Positions 36,301 through 45,108 of a DNA stretch of 64,000 nucleotides are shown piece by piece (positions within the stretch are counted from its first letter, which is position 1; the number at the start of each line of letters is the position of its first letter). This stretch comes from Candidatus Bathyarchaeia archaeon. Lineage in GTDB: Archaea; Thermoproteota; Bathyarchaeia; 40CM-2-53-6; DTGE01. The notes beneath the pieces are model-generated. The model made no database searches, had not been told where the DNA came from, and saw only the letters and a program-made list of their open reading frames with translations. Both the position numbers and the translations under genes were made by a program. The stretch is taken from NCBI GenBank assembly GCA_038852285.1, contig JAWCKG010000001.1, forward strand, positions 1 to 64,000. The letters are read 5' to 3'.

Positions 36301-36612
36301 CCGCTTTATAAAACAAGCTTCCCCCACACACTCGCTAAAAACTCCTAAAGTCTACAACTACCTAAAGCGCTGGATGAAGCTTCCAAGTCATCTGTTTATG
36401 AAAAAATGAATCGATATGGTCTACATCCATCCAACGGATCGATAAAATCTATAAATCATATTTGAGGAGCTTAAGACCCCTAGCTCAAACTTGCACGTCC
36501 TATTAGGGTAAAGGTGACGTGAAATTCTCAGGACCACTTCTTAAGCCTGGGCCCGCCGTCCTATCTCGACTCCTAGAGGATCATCCTCCTCTAAATAAGT
36601 CGTTTTGGGATC
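36301..36612. other. intergenic, nothing identified
   Basis: A gap of 312 bases between convergent genes with no gene or RNA recognised. Confidence 0.4.
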
Positions 36613-37179
36613 TTACTGTTTCGCCCCACATTTTGGACAGTAGATGGCTGACTTAGGGATCCTTGCCCCGCAGTTAATGCAGAAGCCCACTTCCTCGGTA
36701 GGCGCCTCGGGAGCGGCTATGGGCGTTGGAGCCCTGGAAGCCGAGAGCCCAGTTGCTCCCACGACTACTGTTCGGGCGATTCGATCTCCCAGTCTCTGTT
36801 TTTTAGGCGATTTTGCGATGAGGATCATGCCTAGAATGTAGATGAAGGGAAGCGCGTCGACGATTCTGAGGATGTTCCGGATGAAGGCAGCGCCTAGGCT
36901 GCAAGGAGCTCCATCCTCCCTCAACACCTTTAACTTTAACGCCTTTTTTCCAAGGGTAGCTCCCACAGCTCCCTCTAACAACGTAAAATAGAGGAGACTG
37001 ACAACGCCGTTAACCAAGATGATGGGGGCCGCCGCCCCTCCTGTAGCCTGCCAGCTCCATGTTCCAAACGCAGCGAAGCCGATGATAAAATATATGATGG
37101 CCAGAATGATCCCGTCGATGACTTGAGCTCCAAACCTAACTCCAATCCCTTTATACTCTTGTTGAGTCATAAAATCCAC
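36613..37179 (-). CDS. RDD-family membrane protein with C-terminal zinc ribbon
   Basis: A 188-residue protein. The RDD domain (1-140) starts GIGVRFGAQVIDGIILAIIYF and has three membrane spans with the characteristic Arg and Asp residues (R15, D22, and RNILRIVDALPF). A flexible Ala/Pro linker leads to a short zinc ribbon at the end (CINCGARI, then CPKCGAK). RDD proteins are small integral membrane proteins of unclear role, sometimes linked with ion transport. The ATG at 37179 is normal. No operon partner is evident. Confidence 0.8.
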   Translation of the reverse strand: MDFMTQQEYKGIGVRFGAQVIDGIILAIIYFIIGFAAFGTWSWQATGGAAAPIILVNGVVSLLYFTLLEGAVGATLGKKALKLKVLREDGAPCSLGAAFIRNILRIVDALPFIYILGMILIAKSPKKQRLGDRIARTVVVGATGLSASRAPTPIAAPEAPTEEVGFCINCGARIPKSAIYCPKCGAKQ

Positions 37180-37357
37180 TTACAGGTAAACGATGCTTCC
37201 ATACCTTTATAAGATTAACGATATATAAGGTTACGCGGATGCATGCGGGCTTTTCGATCGGTTAACGTAAACGGGTCCTCTGGAAGTTAGGGTTAAGCCA
37301 TCTACCAAATGGTAATGTCTGGTTTACTTTGGCCGGGCTGTTAACCGAGGGGGCGTT

Positions 37358-38176
37358 TCAGCCAACGACGTTGGTGTTTGGCCTTTTCTTTCCAATATTC
37401 GATTTCCCTCGGAATTTCGCTACGCGGTTTGCTATCAGTGTGGCCACCGCTCCGGCCGCTACGCCTCCGTCGATGTTGACTACCGCGAGGCCGAGGGAGC
37501 AGGATTGAAGCATAGCCATCAAAGCGCTGACCCCTCCTTTCCCCAATCCGTATCCTGTTGAGCATGGAACGGCGATGACTGGAACGTCGACCATGCCAGC
37601 CACAATGGTTGGTAGGGCCCCCTCCCTCCCCGCGACCGCGATGATGACATCCACATCTCTAGCTACCATTTCCTTTAAGGCTTGGAAGGTTCGATGAATG
37701 CCCGCCGCGCCTACATCGTACGCTATTACCACTTCGCACCCCATCTCCTCCGAGACGATTCTCGCCTCCTCAGCCACCGGTATATCTGTTGTTCCACCTG
37801 TCAAGATGCCGATCCTTCCACCTGTTTTCTCGACTTCATATCCCATCTGCTTCGCTACCACCATCCCAGCCTTCGAGTACAGCTGGGTAGACCTATCCTT
37901 TGAAAGGACGTCCATCAACGCCTCGACTTGTAGCTGGGAGGCGCGGCTGACGATAACCCTGCCCTTCTCCTTCAGTATCCTCCCAGCCATTTCGACGAGG
38001 TCTTCGAGGGATTTACCCTCGGCGAGAATGATCTCTGGAAAACCCTTCCTAAGATCCCTACCCAAGTCTATTTTAGCCCAGTTCCCCACCTCCTCGATGG
38101 TGAGAACCTTAATGAGCTCCTCAGCCTTCTGCACGCTTATCTCCCCTCTAGCCAGCTTTTCTAGGACCTCTCTCAA
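37358..38176 (-). CDS. larB: LarB, nickel-pincer cofactor biosynthesis
   Basis: A 272-residue carboxylase/hydrolase that starts the nickel-pincer nucleotide pathway by acting on nicotinic acid adenine dinucleotide. The C-terminal half is PurE-like: GILTGGTTDIPVAEEARI, AYDVGAAGIHR, VIIAVAGREGALPTIVAG and CSTGYGLGKGGVSAL. It starts at TTG 38176 behind a G-rich leader. It is divergent from larC over 81 bases, so the two are co-regulated. LarA (lactate racemase or another nickel-pincer enzyme) and LarE are not in the window. Confidence 0.9.
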   Translation of the reverse strand: MREVLEKLARGEISVQKAEELIKVLTIEEVGNWAKIDLGRDLRKGFPEIILAEGKSLEDLVEMAGRILKEKGRVIVSRASQLQVEALMDVLSKDRSTQLYSKAGMVVAKQMGYEVEKTGGRIGILTGGTTDIPVAEEARIVSEEMGCEVVIAYDVGAAGIHRTFQALKEMVARDVDVIIAVAGREGALPTIVAGMVDVPVIAVPCSTGYGLGKGGVSALMAMLQSCSLGLAVVNIDGGVAAGAVATLIANRVAKFRGKSNIGKKRPNTNVVG

Positions 38177-38257
38177 ACCCCTAAACCTCCCTTAGGATTG
38201 AGGCGCAAGGAATATCTTTCCGTCTAGCTTTATATTTACCGGTTACGGGGTTTAAGA

Positions 38258-39505
38258 ATGCCCACTGGCTCGTTAACGGTAATCGACTGTCAAGCCTCAG
38301 GGATCTCAGGGGATATGTTTCTAAGCGCCTTGCTGGACCTCGGAGCTGACGTGAAAAAAATTAACGCGGCTGTGGAACGCATCGGCAGTCAACTGGAGGA
38401 GTGTGGACCCTTAGAGATGCATGTTCAAGACGTCGTTAGATGCGGGTTTCACGCGAAGGCTGTGGAGTTTAAGGCGAGTGGAAACCTGAAGATGACGGGA
38501 CTCGAAGCGTTAAAAACCGTTAAGAAACTAGTCAAAACCTTAGAGGTCTCCCAGGCCGCTGAGCGCTTCGCCTACAACGCGGTGAAAACTCTGTTGGAAG
38601 CTGAGGCTAAGGTTCATGGAAGAAGCTTTGAGGAAATCCATTTACATGAAGCGGGAGAAGTTGACATGCTGGCAGAGGTTCTCGGCTCAGCGGCAGCATT
38701 GGATGACCTGGAAATGTTCGACTCCAAGTTTTACTCAACCCCAGTCGCGGTTGGCGGAGGCTTGTTCACCTTTTCCCACGGAACCCTAACCAGCCCAGCC
38801 CCAGCCACCTTGGAGATCCTCCGATCAAAAAAGTTTCCTCTAGCCGGGGGACCGGTTGAGGTTGAGCTGACAACGCCCACAGGCGCCTCCCTCCTCGTAA
38901 ACCTAGTGGAGGAGACCTCACGGTTCTATCCGCCGCTCATACCCGTTAAAGCCGGCTATGGCGCCGGCGCCAGGGAAATTCCAGGGCTGGTGAACGTATT
39001 AAGGGTGGTTGAGGGGGAGCCCCTAGACTACGGGCTTTCCAGCGACGAAGTCGCCGTCTTGGAAACGAACGTCGACGACATCTCAGGGGAGGTTCTCGGC
39101 TACACGCTGGAAAGACTGCTGCGCGAAGGCGCTAAGGACGTATGCCTCATACCAGTCTACTCCAAGAAGAATAGGCCAGGCAACCTGATCCGAGTCGTCG
39201 CGGATAAACTTGACGTGGAGAGGCTTTCAACCTTGTTGATGAGGGAAACAGGCAGCCTAGGCGCCCGGCTAACCCTCTGCAGCAGACACGTGTTAACTCG
39301 AGGTACGGTGAGGTTGAACGTGGACGTGAACGGTGTTAAAGACGTGGTGAAGGTGAAGGTGGCGAGAAACCGACACGGCCGAATAGTGAAGGTAAAACCT
39401 GAATATGAGGACGTGAAGAAATTGGCCAAGAAAACTGGCAAACCCCTCAGAGAAATAATGAGCATAACTGAAAATGAGGCCTGGAAAATGCTCAAAGAAC
39501 ATTAA
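38258..39505 (+). CDS. larC: LarC, nickel insertion protein
   Basis: A 415-residue CTP-dependent cyclometallase that inserts nickel into the pincer cofactor. Landmarks: DCQASGISGDMFLSALLDLGA, IHLHEAGEVDML, GTLTSPAPATLEIL, and ETNVDDISGEVLGYTLERL, all conserved in LarC. In many bacteria LarC1 and LarC2 are separate or frameshift-linked; here one continuous chain covers both parts. The ATG at 38258 is 81 bases from the divergent larB start. The pair, without larA, implies that the cofactor serves an enzyme encoded elsewhere. Confidence 0.92.
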   Translation: MPTGSLTVIDCQASGISGDMFLSALLDLGADVKKINAAVERIGSQLEECGPLEMHVQDVVRCGFHAKAVEFKASGNLKMTGLEALKTVKKLVKTLEVSQAAERFAYNAVKTLLEAEAKVHGRSFEEIHLHEAGEVDMLAEVLGSAAALDDLEMFDSKFYSTPVAVGGGLFTFSHGTLTSPAPATLEILRSKKFPLAGGPVEVELTTPTGASLLVNLVEETSRFYPPLIPVKAGYGAGAREIPGLVNVLRVVEGEPLDYGLSSDEVAVLETNVDDISGEVLGYTLERLLREGAKDVCLIPVYSKKNRPGNLIRVVADKLDVERLSTLLMRETGSLGARLTLCSRHVLTRGTVRLNVDVNGVKDVVKVKVARNRHGRIVKVKPEYEDVKKLAKKTGKPLREIMSITENEAWKMLKEH

Positions 39506-39585
39506 ACAACCCCCCAATCTTAAAGAATAGATTAAACTAAGCAACCTTAAAGACAACGGTATCCATCCATAAAGATAAACCAATA

Positions 39586-39635
39586 ATGTTGAAACCTCTC
39601 GCGGAGATCAATGTTGAAACCTCTCGCGGAGATCA
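39586..39635. repeat. two exact 25-base tandem copies
   Basis: ATGTTGAAACCTCTCGCGGA (first 20 of the 25-base unit) occurs at 39586 and again at 39611; the copies are exact, adjacent and end in GATCA. There are only two and no spacer, so it is a tandem duplication and not an array. It lies in the 300-base gap between larC and the flavin-reductase-like gene. Confidence 0.85.
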
Positions 39636-39811
39636 CCCCCTCCATATCCTCTTTACACTAGTCGCTTAGCAAGTAAACCCTTCATCCTCTGTGAATCAAG
39701 AATTCATAAGGTTGCGGAAAACGAGGTTGAGCCTACTTCAAGCGGAAGGTTGAGGAAACACATGCCTGAACGTGAAAAGTTTTTAAGGCCATACGTCTCC
39801 TCGAGGTGTTC

Positions 39812-40351
39812 ATGAGAGAGATTCCTCTGGAAGGATCCGTTAGGCTGATCTCTCCACGGCTCACCGTGTTAGTTAACACCCTGGACGAGAAGGGCGAGTT
39901 AAACGCCTCCCCGTATTCTTGGGTGTTTCCCTTAAGCTTTAATCCTCCAATAATCGGCGTGGCGATAGGCGGGAAACATAAACATACTTATGTTAACGCG
40001 AAGAGGAGCGGAGAGTTTGTTTTATGCGTGGTTTCCGAGGACTTTGGCCAGCAAGCCGTTAATTGCGAGGAGCCTCATGAACCCGGTGAGAGGCTCTGGG
40101 CCAAGCATGGTTTGCACACAGCAAGCTCCGTTAAGGTATCTGTGCCTAGAATAGCTGAGTCGAGGGCGGTTTTAGAGTGCGCGGTTGAAGGGTTTTTAGA
40201 GCCGCCGGGGGACCACGTTATCCTCCTCGGCAGGGTCCTCCACGCCGAGGCCGTGGATGGAGGACTTGACGCCGTGAGGCCTCTCCTCCACGATTTAGGT
40301 GAAAAATTCAGGGCCATCGGAACTGAGATCGCCTTGAAAAGGAGGAGGTAA
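39812..40351 (+). CDS. flavin reductase-like (FMN-binding) protein
   Basis: A 179-residue split-barrel flavoprotein. The N-terminal part (SPRLTVLVNTLDEKGELNASPYSW) and FNPPIIGVAIGGKHKHTYVNA match the flavin reductase domain family, which binds FMN and transfers hydride or electrons from NAD(P)H or F420-type donors. I chose ATG 39812, with GAGGTG three bases ahead, instead of GTG 39806, which overlaps that ribosome site. It lies about 100 bases before porC on the same strand; a functional link to Por is only suggested by position. Confidence 0.82.
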   Translation: MREIPLEGSVRLISPRLTVLVNTLDEKGELNASPYSWVFPLSFNPPIIGVAIGGKHKHTYVNAKRSGEFVLCVVSEDFGQQAVNCEEPHEPGERLWAKHGLHTASSVKVSVPRIAESRAVLECAVEGFLEPPGDHVILLGRVLHAEAVDGGLDAVRPLLHDLGEKFRAIGTEIALKRRR

Positions 40352-40455
40352 AGTAGCGTTATAAAGCGAGGCGAGATGAAAGAGGTTTGCGTAAAGGTTT
40401 AAAGCATGAAGGCGCAGGTTTAAGCCTATCGTTTAAATAGGAAGGTGGCGAAGCT

Positions 40456-41010
40456 GTGACCTTAACCGAGATCAGATGGCATGGGCGGGCTGGTCAAGGC
40501 GTGATCACCGTGAGTAGGTTGCTGGCTCATTCCGCGATCAGCGAGGGGAAGCATGCTCAAGCCTTTCCGGAGTTTGGGCCTGAGAGGATAGGAGCTCCCA
40601 TCGCAGGGTTTACCAGAATATCCGAGGAACCCATCCGAATCCACAGCCGAATCTACGAACCGGACATCGTGGTGGTTTTAGACCCCACCGTGTTGAAGAT
40701 GGTCAACACGACGGAGGGGCTTAAACCAGGCGGAGAATACTTGGTGAACGTGAACCCAGCGGAAAAGTTTAAGGTGGCTGTTCCAAAGGCTAGAACCTTC
40801 ACGATTGACGCCACTAGGATAAGCCTAGACGTCTTAGGGAACGCTAGGGCCTTGAACACGATCATGCTGGGCGCATTGATCAAAGCGTCTAAGCTTGTTT
40901 CAATGGAATCCATAGTCAACTCGTTGAAGGAGCGGTTCTCAGGGCCGATTCTCGAGAAAAACCTCATTTTAGCGCGGAGGGGCTTTGAAGAAGTGGAGGA
41001 GCTACAGTAG
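40456..41010 (+). CDS. porC: pyruvate:ferredoxin oxidoreductase, gamma subunit
   Basis: A 184-residue gamma subunit beginning LTEIRWHGRAGQGVITVSRLLA, a block shared by all gamma domains of 2-oxoacid:ferredoxin oxidoreductases, followed by AFPEFGPERIGAPIAGFTRIS. The GTG at 40456 is the most likely start. First gene of porC-porD-porA-porB, all on the plus strand and nearly touching. The complex converts pyruvate and CoA to acetyl-CoA, CO2 and reduced ferredoxin, or runs in reverse to fix CO2. The exact 2-oxoacid cannot be fixed from this subunit. Confidence 0.93.
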   Translation: MTLTEIRWHGRAGQGVITVSRLLAHSAISEGKHAQAFPEFGPERIGAPIAGFTRISEEPIRIHSRIYEPDIVVVLDPTVLKMVNTTEGLKPGGEYLVNVNPAEKFKVAVPKARTFTIDATRISLDVLGNARALNTIMLGALIKASKLVSMESIVNSLKERFSGPILEKNLILARRGFEEVEELQ

Positions 41011-41286
41011 ATGAGTGGGTTGAAGAGTTGGAGGGAAATCCCCATAGGCGGGTATATCCTTGAAGGTAGAACGGCTAGGGAATATAAGACAGGGGACTGG
41101 CGGGTTTTTAAACCAGTTGTCGATAAGGAGAAGTGCATCGGCTGCCTCATATGCTGGATCTACTGTCCGGAGCCGGCGATTTTTAGGGTCGAGCCAAAGG
41201 TGGAGGTTGACTACGAGTACTGTAAGGGATGCGGTATATGCGCTGAGGAGTGTCCTGTGAAAGCCATCCGCATGGTGGAGGAGTGA
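41011..41286 (+). CDS. porD: pyruvate:ferredoxin oxidoreductase, delta (ferredoxin) subunit
   Basis: A 91-residue subunit with two regular [4Fe-4S] motifs: [17 protein letters not shown] and [18 protein letters not shown]. It carries electrons from the TPP site to external ferredoxin. The ATG directly follows the porC stop codon, and porA begins four bases after its own stop, so translation is coupled. The N-terminal [19 protein letters not shown] is typical for the delta subunit. Confidence 0.95.
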   Translation: MSGLKSWREIPIGGYILEGRTAREYKTGDWRVFKPVVDKEKCIGCLICWIYCPEPAIFRVEPKVEVDYEYCKGCGICAEECPVKAIRMVEE

Positions 41287-41290
41287 GATT

Positions 41291-42469
41291 GTGGCGAAAA
41301 CCATCGGTCTAAGCGGGGATCAAGCCGCCGCGTACGCTGCGAAGCAATGCGACGTCGACGTGGTGGCGGCGTACCCGATCACGCCTCAAACGATCATCGT
41401 TGAAGAGTACAGCAACTACGTGGCGGACGGAGAGGTGGATACCGAGTTCATATGCGTAGAGTCTGAGCATTCAGCTATGTCCGCCTGCATAGGGGCCAGC
41501 TTAACCGGCGCCAGGGTGTTCACAGCCACAGCCAGCCAGGGGCTGGCCTTAATGCATGAAATGCTCTACATCGCATCAGGGCTGAGATGCCCCATCGTGA
41601 TGTGCGTCGCCAATAGGGCTCTCTCCGCGCCTCTAAACATACATTGCGACCACTCGGACATGATGGGCTCTCGGGACTGTGGCTGGATACAGGTGTTTGT
41701 GGAAAACGCTCAAGAAGTCTACGACTGGGTGATTCAATCTTTCAGGATCGCTGAGGATGAAGATGTATTATTACCCGTTGCCGTCAACCTCGACGGCTTC
41801 ACGTTAAGCCACGCCCTAGAGGATTTCATAGCCCTAGAAGACGCTGAGGTTAGAGACTTCGTAGGGGTGAGAAAGCCCAAACATTGGTTGGCTCCTGGGA
41901 AAGCCATCACCGTGGGCGCGGCTGTGCTGCCGGATTATTACATGGAGATCAAACATCAACAGGAGGACGCGTTACAGCGATCTATAACGAAGATCGGGAA
42001 GGTTAACGAGTTGTTCGAGAAAGTTTCAGGCAGAAGGTATAAGGCTGTGGACACCTACGGGTTGGATGACGCTGAGGCCGCGGTGGTTTGCCTGGGAAGC
42101 ACAGCTGGGACGGCGAAGGTGGTCTCCGACGCGCTGCGGGAAAAGGGTTATAATGTTGGGGTTGTGAAACCTTGGGTTTATAGGCCGTTCCCAGTTGAAG
42201 AGTTCCTCGACTCTGTCAAGAATGTGAAATCTTTGGCGGTGCTGGAAAGGACGATCAGCTTCGGGGCTCCTAATGAACCCCTGTTTAACGATGTTCTAGC
42301 CACGCTCTATAAAGCCGGCCGTCAACTGAAGATTTTCAACGCGGTTTACGGCCTAGGGGGAAGGGATATCTCACCCCACGAAATGGAAACCCTGATGATG
42401 GAAGCGTATAGAAACGTTGAAGTCGAAGAGATCGATAAGAGGGTAAGGTTCATCGGGGTAAGGGGATAG
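41291..42469 (+). CDS. porA: pyruvate:ferredoxin oxidoreductase, alpha subunit
   Basis: A 392-residue alpha subunit. The N-terminal [26 protein letters not shown] and [20 protein letters not shown], then [24 protein letters not shown], are the signature of the Por alpha domains I/II; the C-terminal part has [13 protein letters not shown]. It binds the 2-oxoacid next to the TPP held by PorB. GTG start at 41291. Length and order are normal. With the beta subunit it forms the catalytic core. Confidence 0.93.
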   Translation: MAKTIGLSGDQAAAYAAKQCDVDVVAAYPITPQTIIVEEYSNYVADGEVDTEFICVESEHSAMSACIGASLTGARVFTATASQGLALMHEMLYIASGLRCPIVMCVANRALSAPLNIHCDHSDMMGSRDCGWIQVFVENAQEVYDWVIQSFRIAEDEDVLLPVAVNLDGFTLSHALEDFIALEDAEVRDFVGVRKPKHWLAPGKAITVGAAVLPDYYMEIKHQQEDALQRSITKIGKVNELFEKVSGRRYKAVDTYGLDDAEAAVVCLGSTAGTAKVVSDALREKGYNVGVVKPWVYRPFPVEEFLDSVKNVKSLAVLERTISFGAPNEPLFNDVLATLYKAGRQLKIFNAVYGLGGRDISPHEMETLMMEAYRNVEVEEIDKRVRFIGVRG

Positions 42470-42471
42470 CC

Positions 42472-44493
42472 ATGGTCACGTTAAAAGAGCTAAGCGTAGA
42501 GGAGCTGTTCGGCCCAGGGCATAGGATGTGCGCTGGATGCGGCCCAGCCATAACGGCTAGGATGATGACCAAGGCCTTCCGAGGCCCAACCGTAATCTCT
42601 CAAGTCACCGGTTGCCTAGAGATCTCCCCCACCATCTATCCCCACACATCTTGGGATATACCATGGGTTCACACAGCCTTCGAAAACGCAGCTGCTACAG
42701 CCAGCGGAATAGAAGCCGGATACAAGGCGTTAAGGAGGAAAGGTCTCATCAAGGAGCATGTTGACGTGATCGCGGTGGGCGGAGACGGGGGAACATTCGA
42801 CATCGGCATCCAAGCCCTCTCAGGCGCTTTGGAAAGAGGACACGACATGGTCTACCTATGCTACGACAACGAGGCTTATATGAATTGTCTGCCCGGGGAC
42901 ACCTTGGTGATGACGGAGAACGGTGCAAAAAGGATCGATGAGATCCAGCTGGGCGAAAGATTGTACACCTTCGACAAGGATTCGAAGAGGCTGGCCGTGA
43001 GCAGGTGTTCAGGCGTCTTCGATAACGGCGTTAGACCTGTTTACGAGGTCGTAACCCTACATCACCTCATTAGATCTACACCCAACCATCCATACCTTGT
43101 CGTAAAGAGGCATGGGAGGGGAAGAGCTCGAGAGCTAAAATGGAGGTCATTGTCTGAACTCGGGGTTGGAGACGAGATAGTGGTTTTGAAAAGGCTGAGC
43201 CAAGGTGACGCCTTCAAATTCAACTTCTCCCCTGTGACGAGAAACCAATACAAAGTTCACAGGCTGAATGAGGTCAAGGTGCCAAAGCAGTCTAGTCCTG
43301 AGCTTCTTGAGTACCTAGGCCTCTACGTCGGGGACGGATGGGTAAGGCCTCAAAGAGGAGAGGTGGGGTTCGCGGTGCCTGAAGGGTCGACTAGAAAGAG
43401 GTTGCTGGAGCTTCACACTCAACTGTTCGGTGGGGACGCGGTTGGACGGTTAGAAGAATACTATGTGCACTTTAACTCCGTAAATCTGGCGAGGTTTATT
43501 CACTCACTGGGTTTCGGAAGAGGCGCGAAGAACAAGACGATCCCATCATGGGTGTTCACACTTCCGGAGAAGGAGAAAGAGGCCTTTGTGGAAGGCTTGC
43601 TGCTCTCAGACGGTTACAAATATGGCAAAAGCTACAGGTATGTTTCAAGCAGCCCTGACCTTCTTAGAAGGCTGAGGCTACTCCTTCAGACTATGAACTA
43701 CCGGGTTGGAAAGATCAGCTGGCAGACGGTGAAAAAGGGTAAAAAGTTTCCGCGCAGGACTCTGCTAAACGATACCAGATACGGGGTTCTCTGCTTCAGC
43801 AGAAAGAGGGCTTGGAACCTTGAGAAGTATTGGAATCAGTATCGATACCAAGATCCTCTTATCGAAACCGACAACTTCACCATAGAGGCTGTACGGCAAG
43901 TAGAGTATGTAGGGGATTTGAGAACTTACGATCTAAGGGTTGAAAAAGACCATAACTTCATCGCGGAAGGGGTAGTCGTCCATAACACTGGAATACAGAG
44001 GTCGGGCGCCACTCCCCACGGGGCTTCGACGACGACGAGTCCGGCTGGGAGGAAGATTCCTGGGAAGCCGGAGTGGAAGAAGGATTTGGCGGGGATATGC
44101 ATCGCGCATGGAATTCCGTACGTGGCTACGGCGACGATCGCATACTGGAATGACTTTTTGACGAAGATGAGGAAGGCCATTGAGGTGGAGGGGCCGGCGG
44201 TTGTTCACGTGTTGGCTCCCTGTCCACTGGGGTGGCGTTCTGAGCCTAAGGATACGATTAAGCTATCTCGGCTGGCGGTTCAGACGAGATACTTCCCACT
44301 TTACGAGTATGAGAACGGCCAGTACAGGTTAAACATTAAGGTTTCGAAGCCTCAGCCATTGGAGGAGTTTCTGAAGATGCAGGGTAGGTTTAGGCATCTG
44401 TTCAAGCCTGAGTTTAGGAAGGAGATTGAGGAGTTGCAGCGGTTCGTAGAGTTGAACTATGAGCGTGTAGCGAAGCTTTGCGGCGAAGCCTAA
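42472..44493 (+). CDS. porB: pyruvate:ferredoxin oxidoreductase beta subunit, with in-frame intein
   Basis: A 673-residue precursor of the TPP-binding subunit. The N-terminal extein (1-138) has [31 protein letters not shown] and YDNEAYMN; the C-terminal extein (506-673) continues [15 protein letters not shown] and ends normally. After removal of residues 139-505 the joined protein is 306 residues, the usual PorB size. The cysteines C18, C21 and C48, plus one in PCPLGW, bind the [4Fe-4S] cluster near TPP. The interruption lies inside the TPP/Mg loop, so activity requires protein splicing. Last gene of porCDAB. Confidence 0.95.
   Translation: MVTLKELSVEELFGPGHRMCAGCGPAITARMMTKAFRGPTVISQVTGCLEISPTIYPHTSWDIPWVHTAFENAAATASGIEAGYKALRRKGLIKEHVDVIAVGGDGGTFDIGIQALSGALERGHDMVYLCYDNEAYMNCLPGDTLVMTENGAKRIDEIQLGERLYTFDKDSKRLAVSRCSGVFDNGVRPVYEVVTLHHLIRSTPNHPYLVVKRHGRGRARELKWRSLSELGVGDEIVVLKRLSQGDAFKFNFSPVTRNQYKVHRLNEVKVPKQSSPELLEYLGLYVGDGWVRPQRGEVGFAVPEGSTRKRLLELHTQLFGGDAVGRLEEYYVHFNSVNLARFIHSLGFGRGAKNKTIPSWVFTLPEKEKEAFVEGLLLSDGYKYGKSYRYVSSSPDLLRRLRLLLQTMNYRVGKISWQTVKKGKKFPRRTLLNDTRYGVLCFSRKRAWNLEKYWNQYRYQDPLIETDNFTIEAVRQVEYVGDLRTYDLRVEKDHNFIAEGVVVHNTGIQRSGATPHGASTTTSPAGRKIPGKPEWKKDLAGICIAHGIPYVATATIAYWNDFLTKMRKAIEVEGPAVVHVLAPCPLGWRSEPKDTIKLSRLAVQTRYFPLYEYENGQYRLNIKVSKPQPLEEFLKMQGRFRHLFKPEFRKEIEELQRFVELNYERVAKLCGEA
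42886..43986 (+). mobile_element. LAGLIDADG intein within porB
   Basis: A 367-residue intein. It begins with Cys1 in [13 protein letters not shown] (block A), has TPNH at intein residues 65-68 (block B), and ends ATYDL-like [20 protein letters not shown] with the penultimate His and terminal Asn, followed by Thr as the +1 nucleophile. The middle carries two LAGLIDADG blocks, [12 protein letters not shown] (acid at 150) and [11 protein letters not shown] (acid at 242), so the homing endonuclease may still cut. Coding remains in frame through the whole element. The insertion splits YDNEAYMN from TGIQRSG, the most conserved strip of PorB, as expected for an intein adapted to an indispensable site. 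Confidence 0.95.
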
Positions 44494-44571
44494 ACATGAA
44501 TAAATGACCCGTTGAAACCTTACATACCATATTTTTATTTTTTCAACCATGAGAAAGGGGGTTTAAGGTTA

Positions 44572-45096
44572 GTGGCGGTGGCTGGGAGAAGTGTGTTGGA
44601 GGGGTTGGTCGCGAAGTATCGATGCATCCATCCCTTTGACCCAAAGCTGTTAGATGGGGACGGATACGTGTTAACCGTTAGGGACAGCACATCTCTGCAT
44701 TACTTGGAGCATAAGAACTTGATTTCCCATGAGATTGTTTTTACGCCACCCGACTACGTGGCCCATTTAACGGCTAAAAGCCGCTATGGGAGAATGGGCC
44801 TGTCTTTCCTCAACGCTGCAAAGGTTCACAGCGGATTCGTAGGCAGATTGGCGTTGGAATTGGTTAACCTGAGCAATGAACGTCAACCCATTACGATTAA
44901 CAAGGGGGACCCTTTAATGCACATCGAGTTCATTCGCAGGGAGGGGAGGCCCTCACCCTACAACGGCGAATACATGTTCCAATACCTGAGCGATGAAGAA
45001 ACGCGAATGTTCATTAAAATAATTGAAAAACACTTCGCAAATATGTTCGATAAAGCCTACCTCAACCGCATGTGTGAGAACAGGTTGAAGGGGTAG
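44572..45096 (+). CDS. dCTP deaminase / dUTPase-like protein
   Basis: A 174-residue trimeric-dUTPase-fold protein. The core block is AHLTAKSRYGRMGLSFLNAA followed by VHSGFVGRLALELVN, which corresponds to the nucleotide-binding motifs of Dcd and dUTPase (SR-x-GR-x-G-L, then Gly-Phe/Tyr-x-G). The expected role is to remove dUTP or convert dCTP, keeping uracil out of DNA. I chose GTG 44572 behind GAAAGGGGG; the open frame extends to a TTG at 44512 without support. A tail past the barrel is longer than in dUTPase. Which activity it has is uncertain. Confidence 0.78.
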   Translation: MAVAGRSVLEGLVAKYRCIHPFDPKLLDGDGYVLTVRDSTSLHYLEHKNLISHEIVFTPPDYVAHLTAKSRYGRMGLSFLNAAKVHSGFVGRLALELVNLSNERQPITINKGDPLMHIEFIRREGRPSPYNGEYMFQYLSDEETRMFIKIIEKHFANMFDKAYLNRMCENRLKG

Positions 45097-45108
45097 GATG
45101 ATTGAACC

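Noticed and set aside
39586-39635. Possible CRISPR repeat because of the GTTGAAAC string
   Set aside because: Only two adjacent copies, no spacers and no cas genes in the window.
44512-44571. Earlier TTG start for the dUTPase-like gene
   Set aside because: The added residues are aromatic-rich and unlike the family; GTG 44572 has a G-rich ribosome site.
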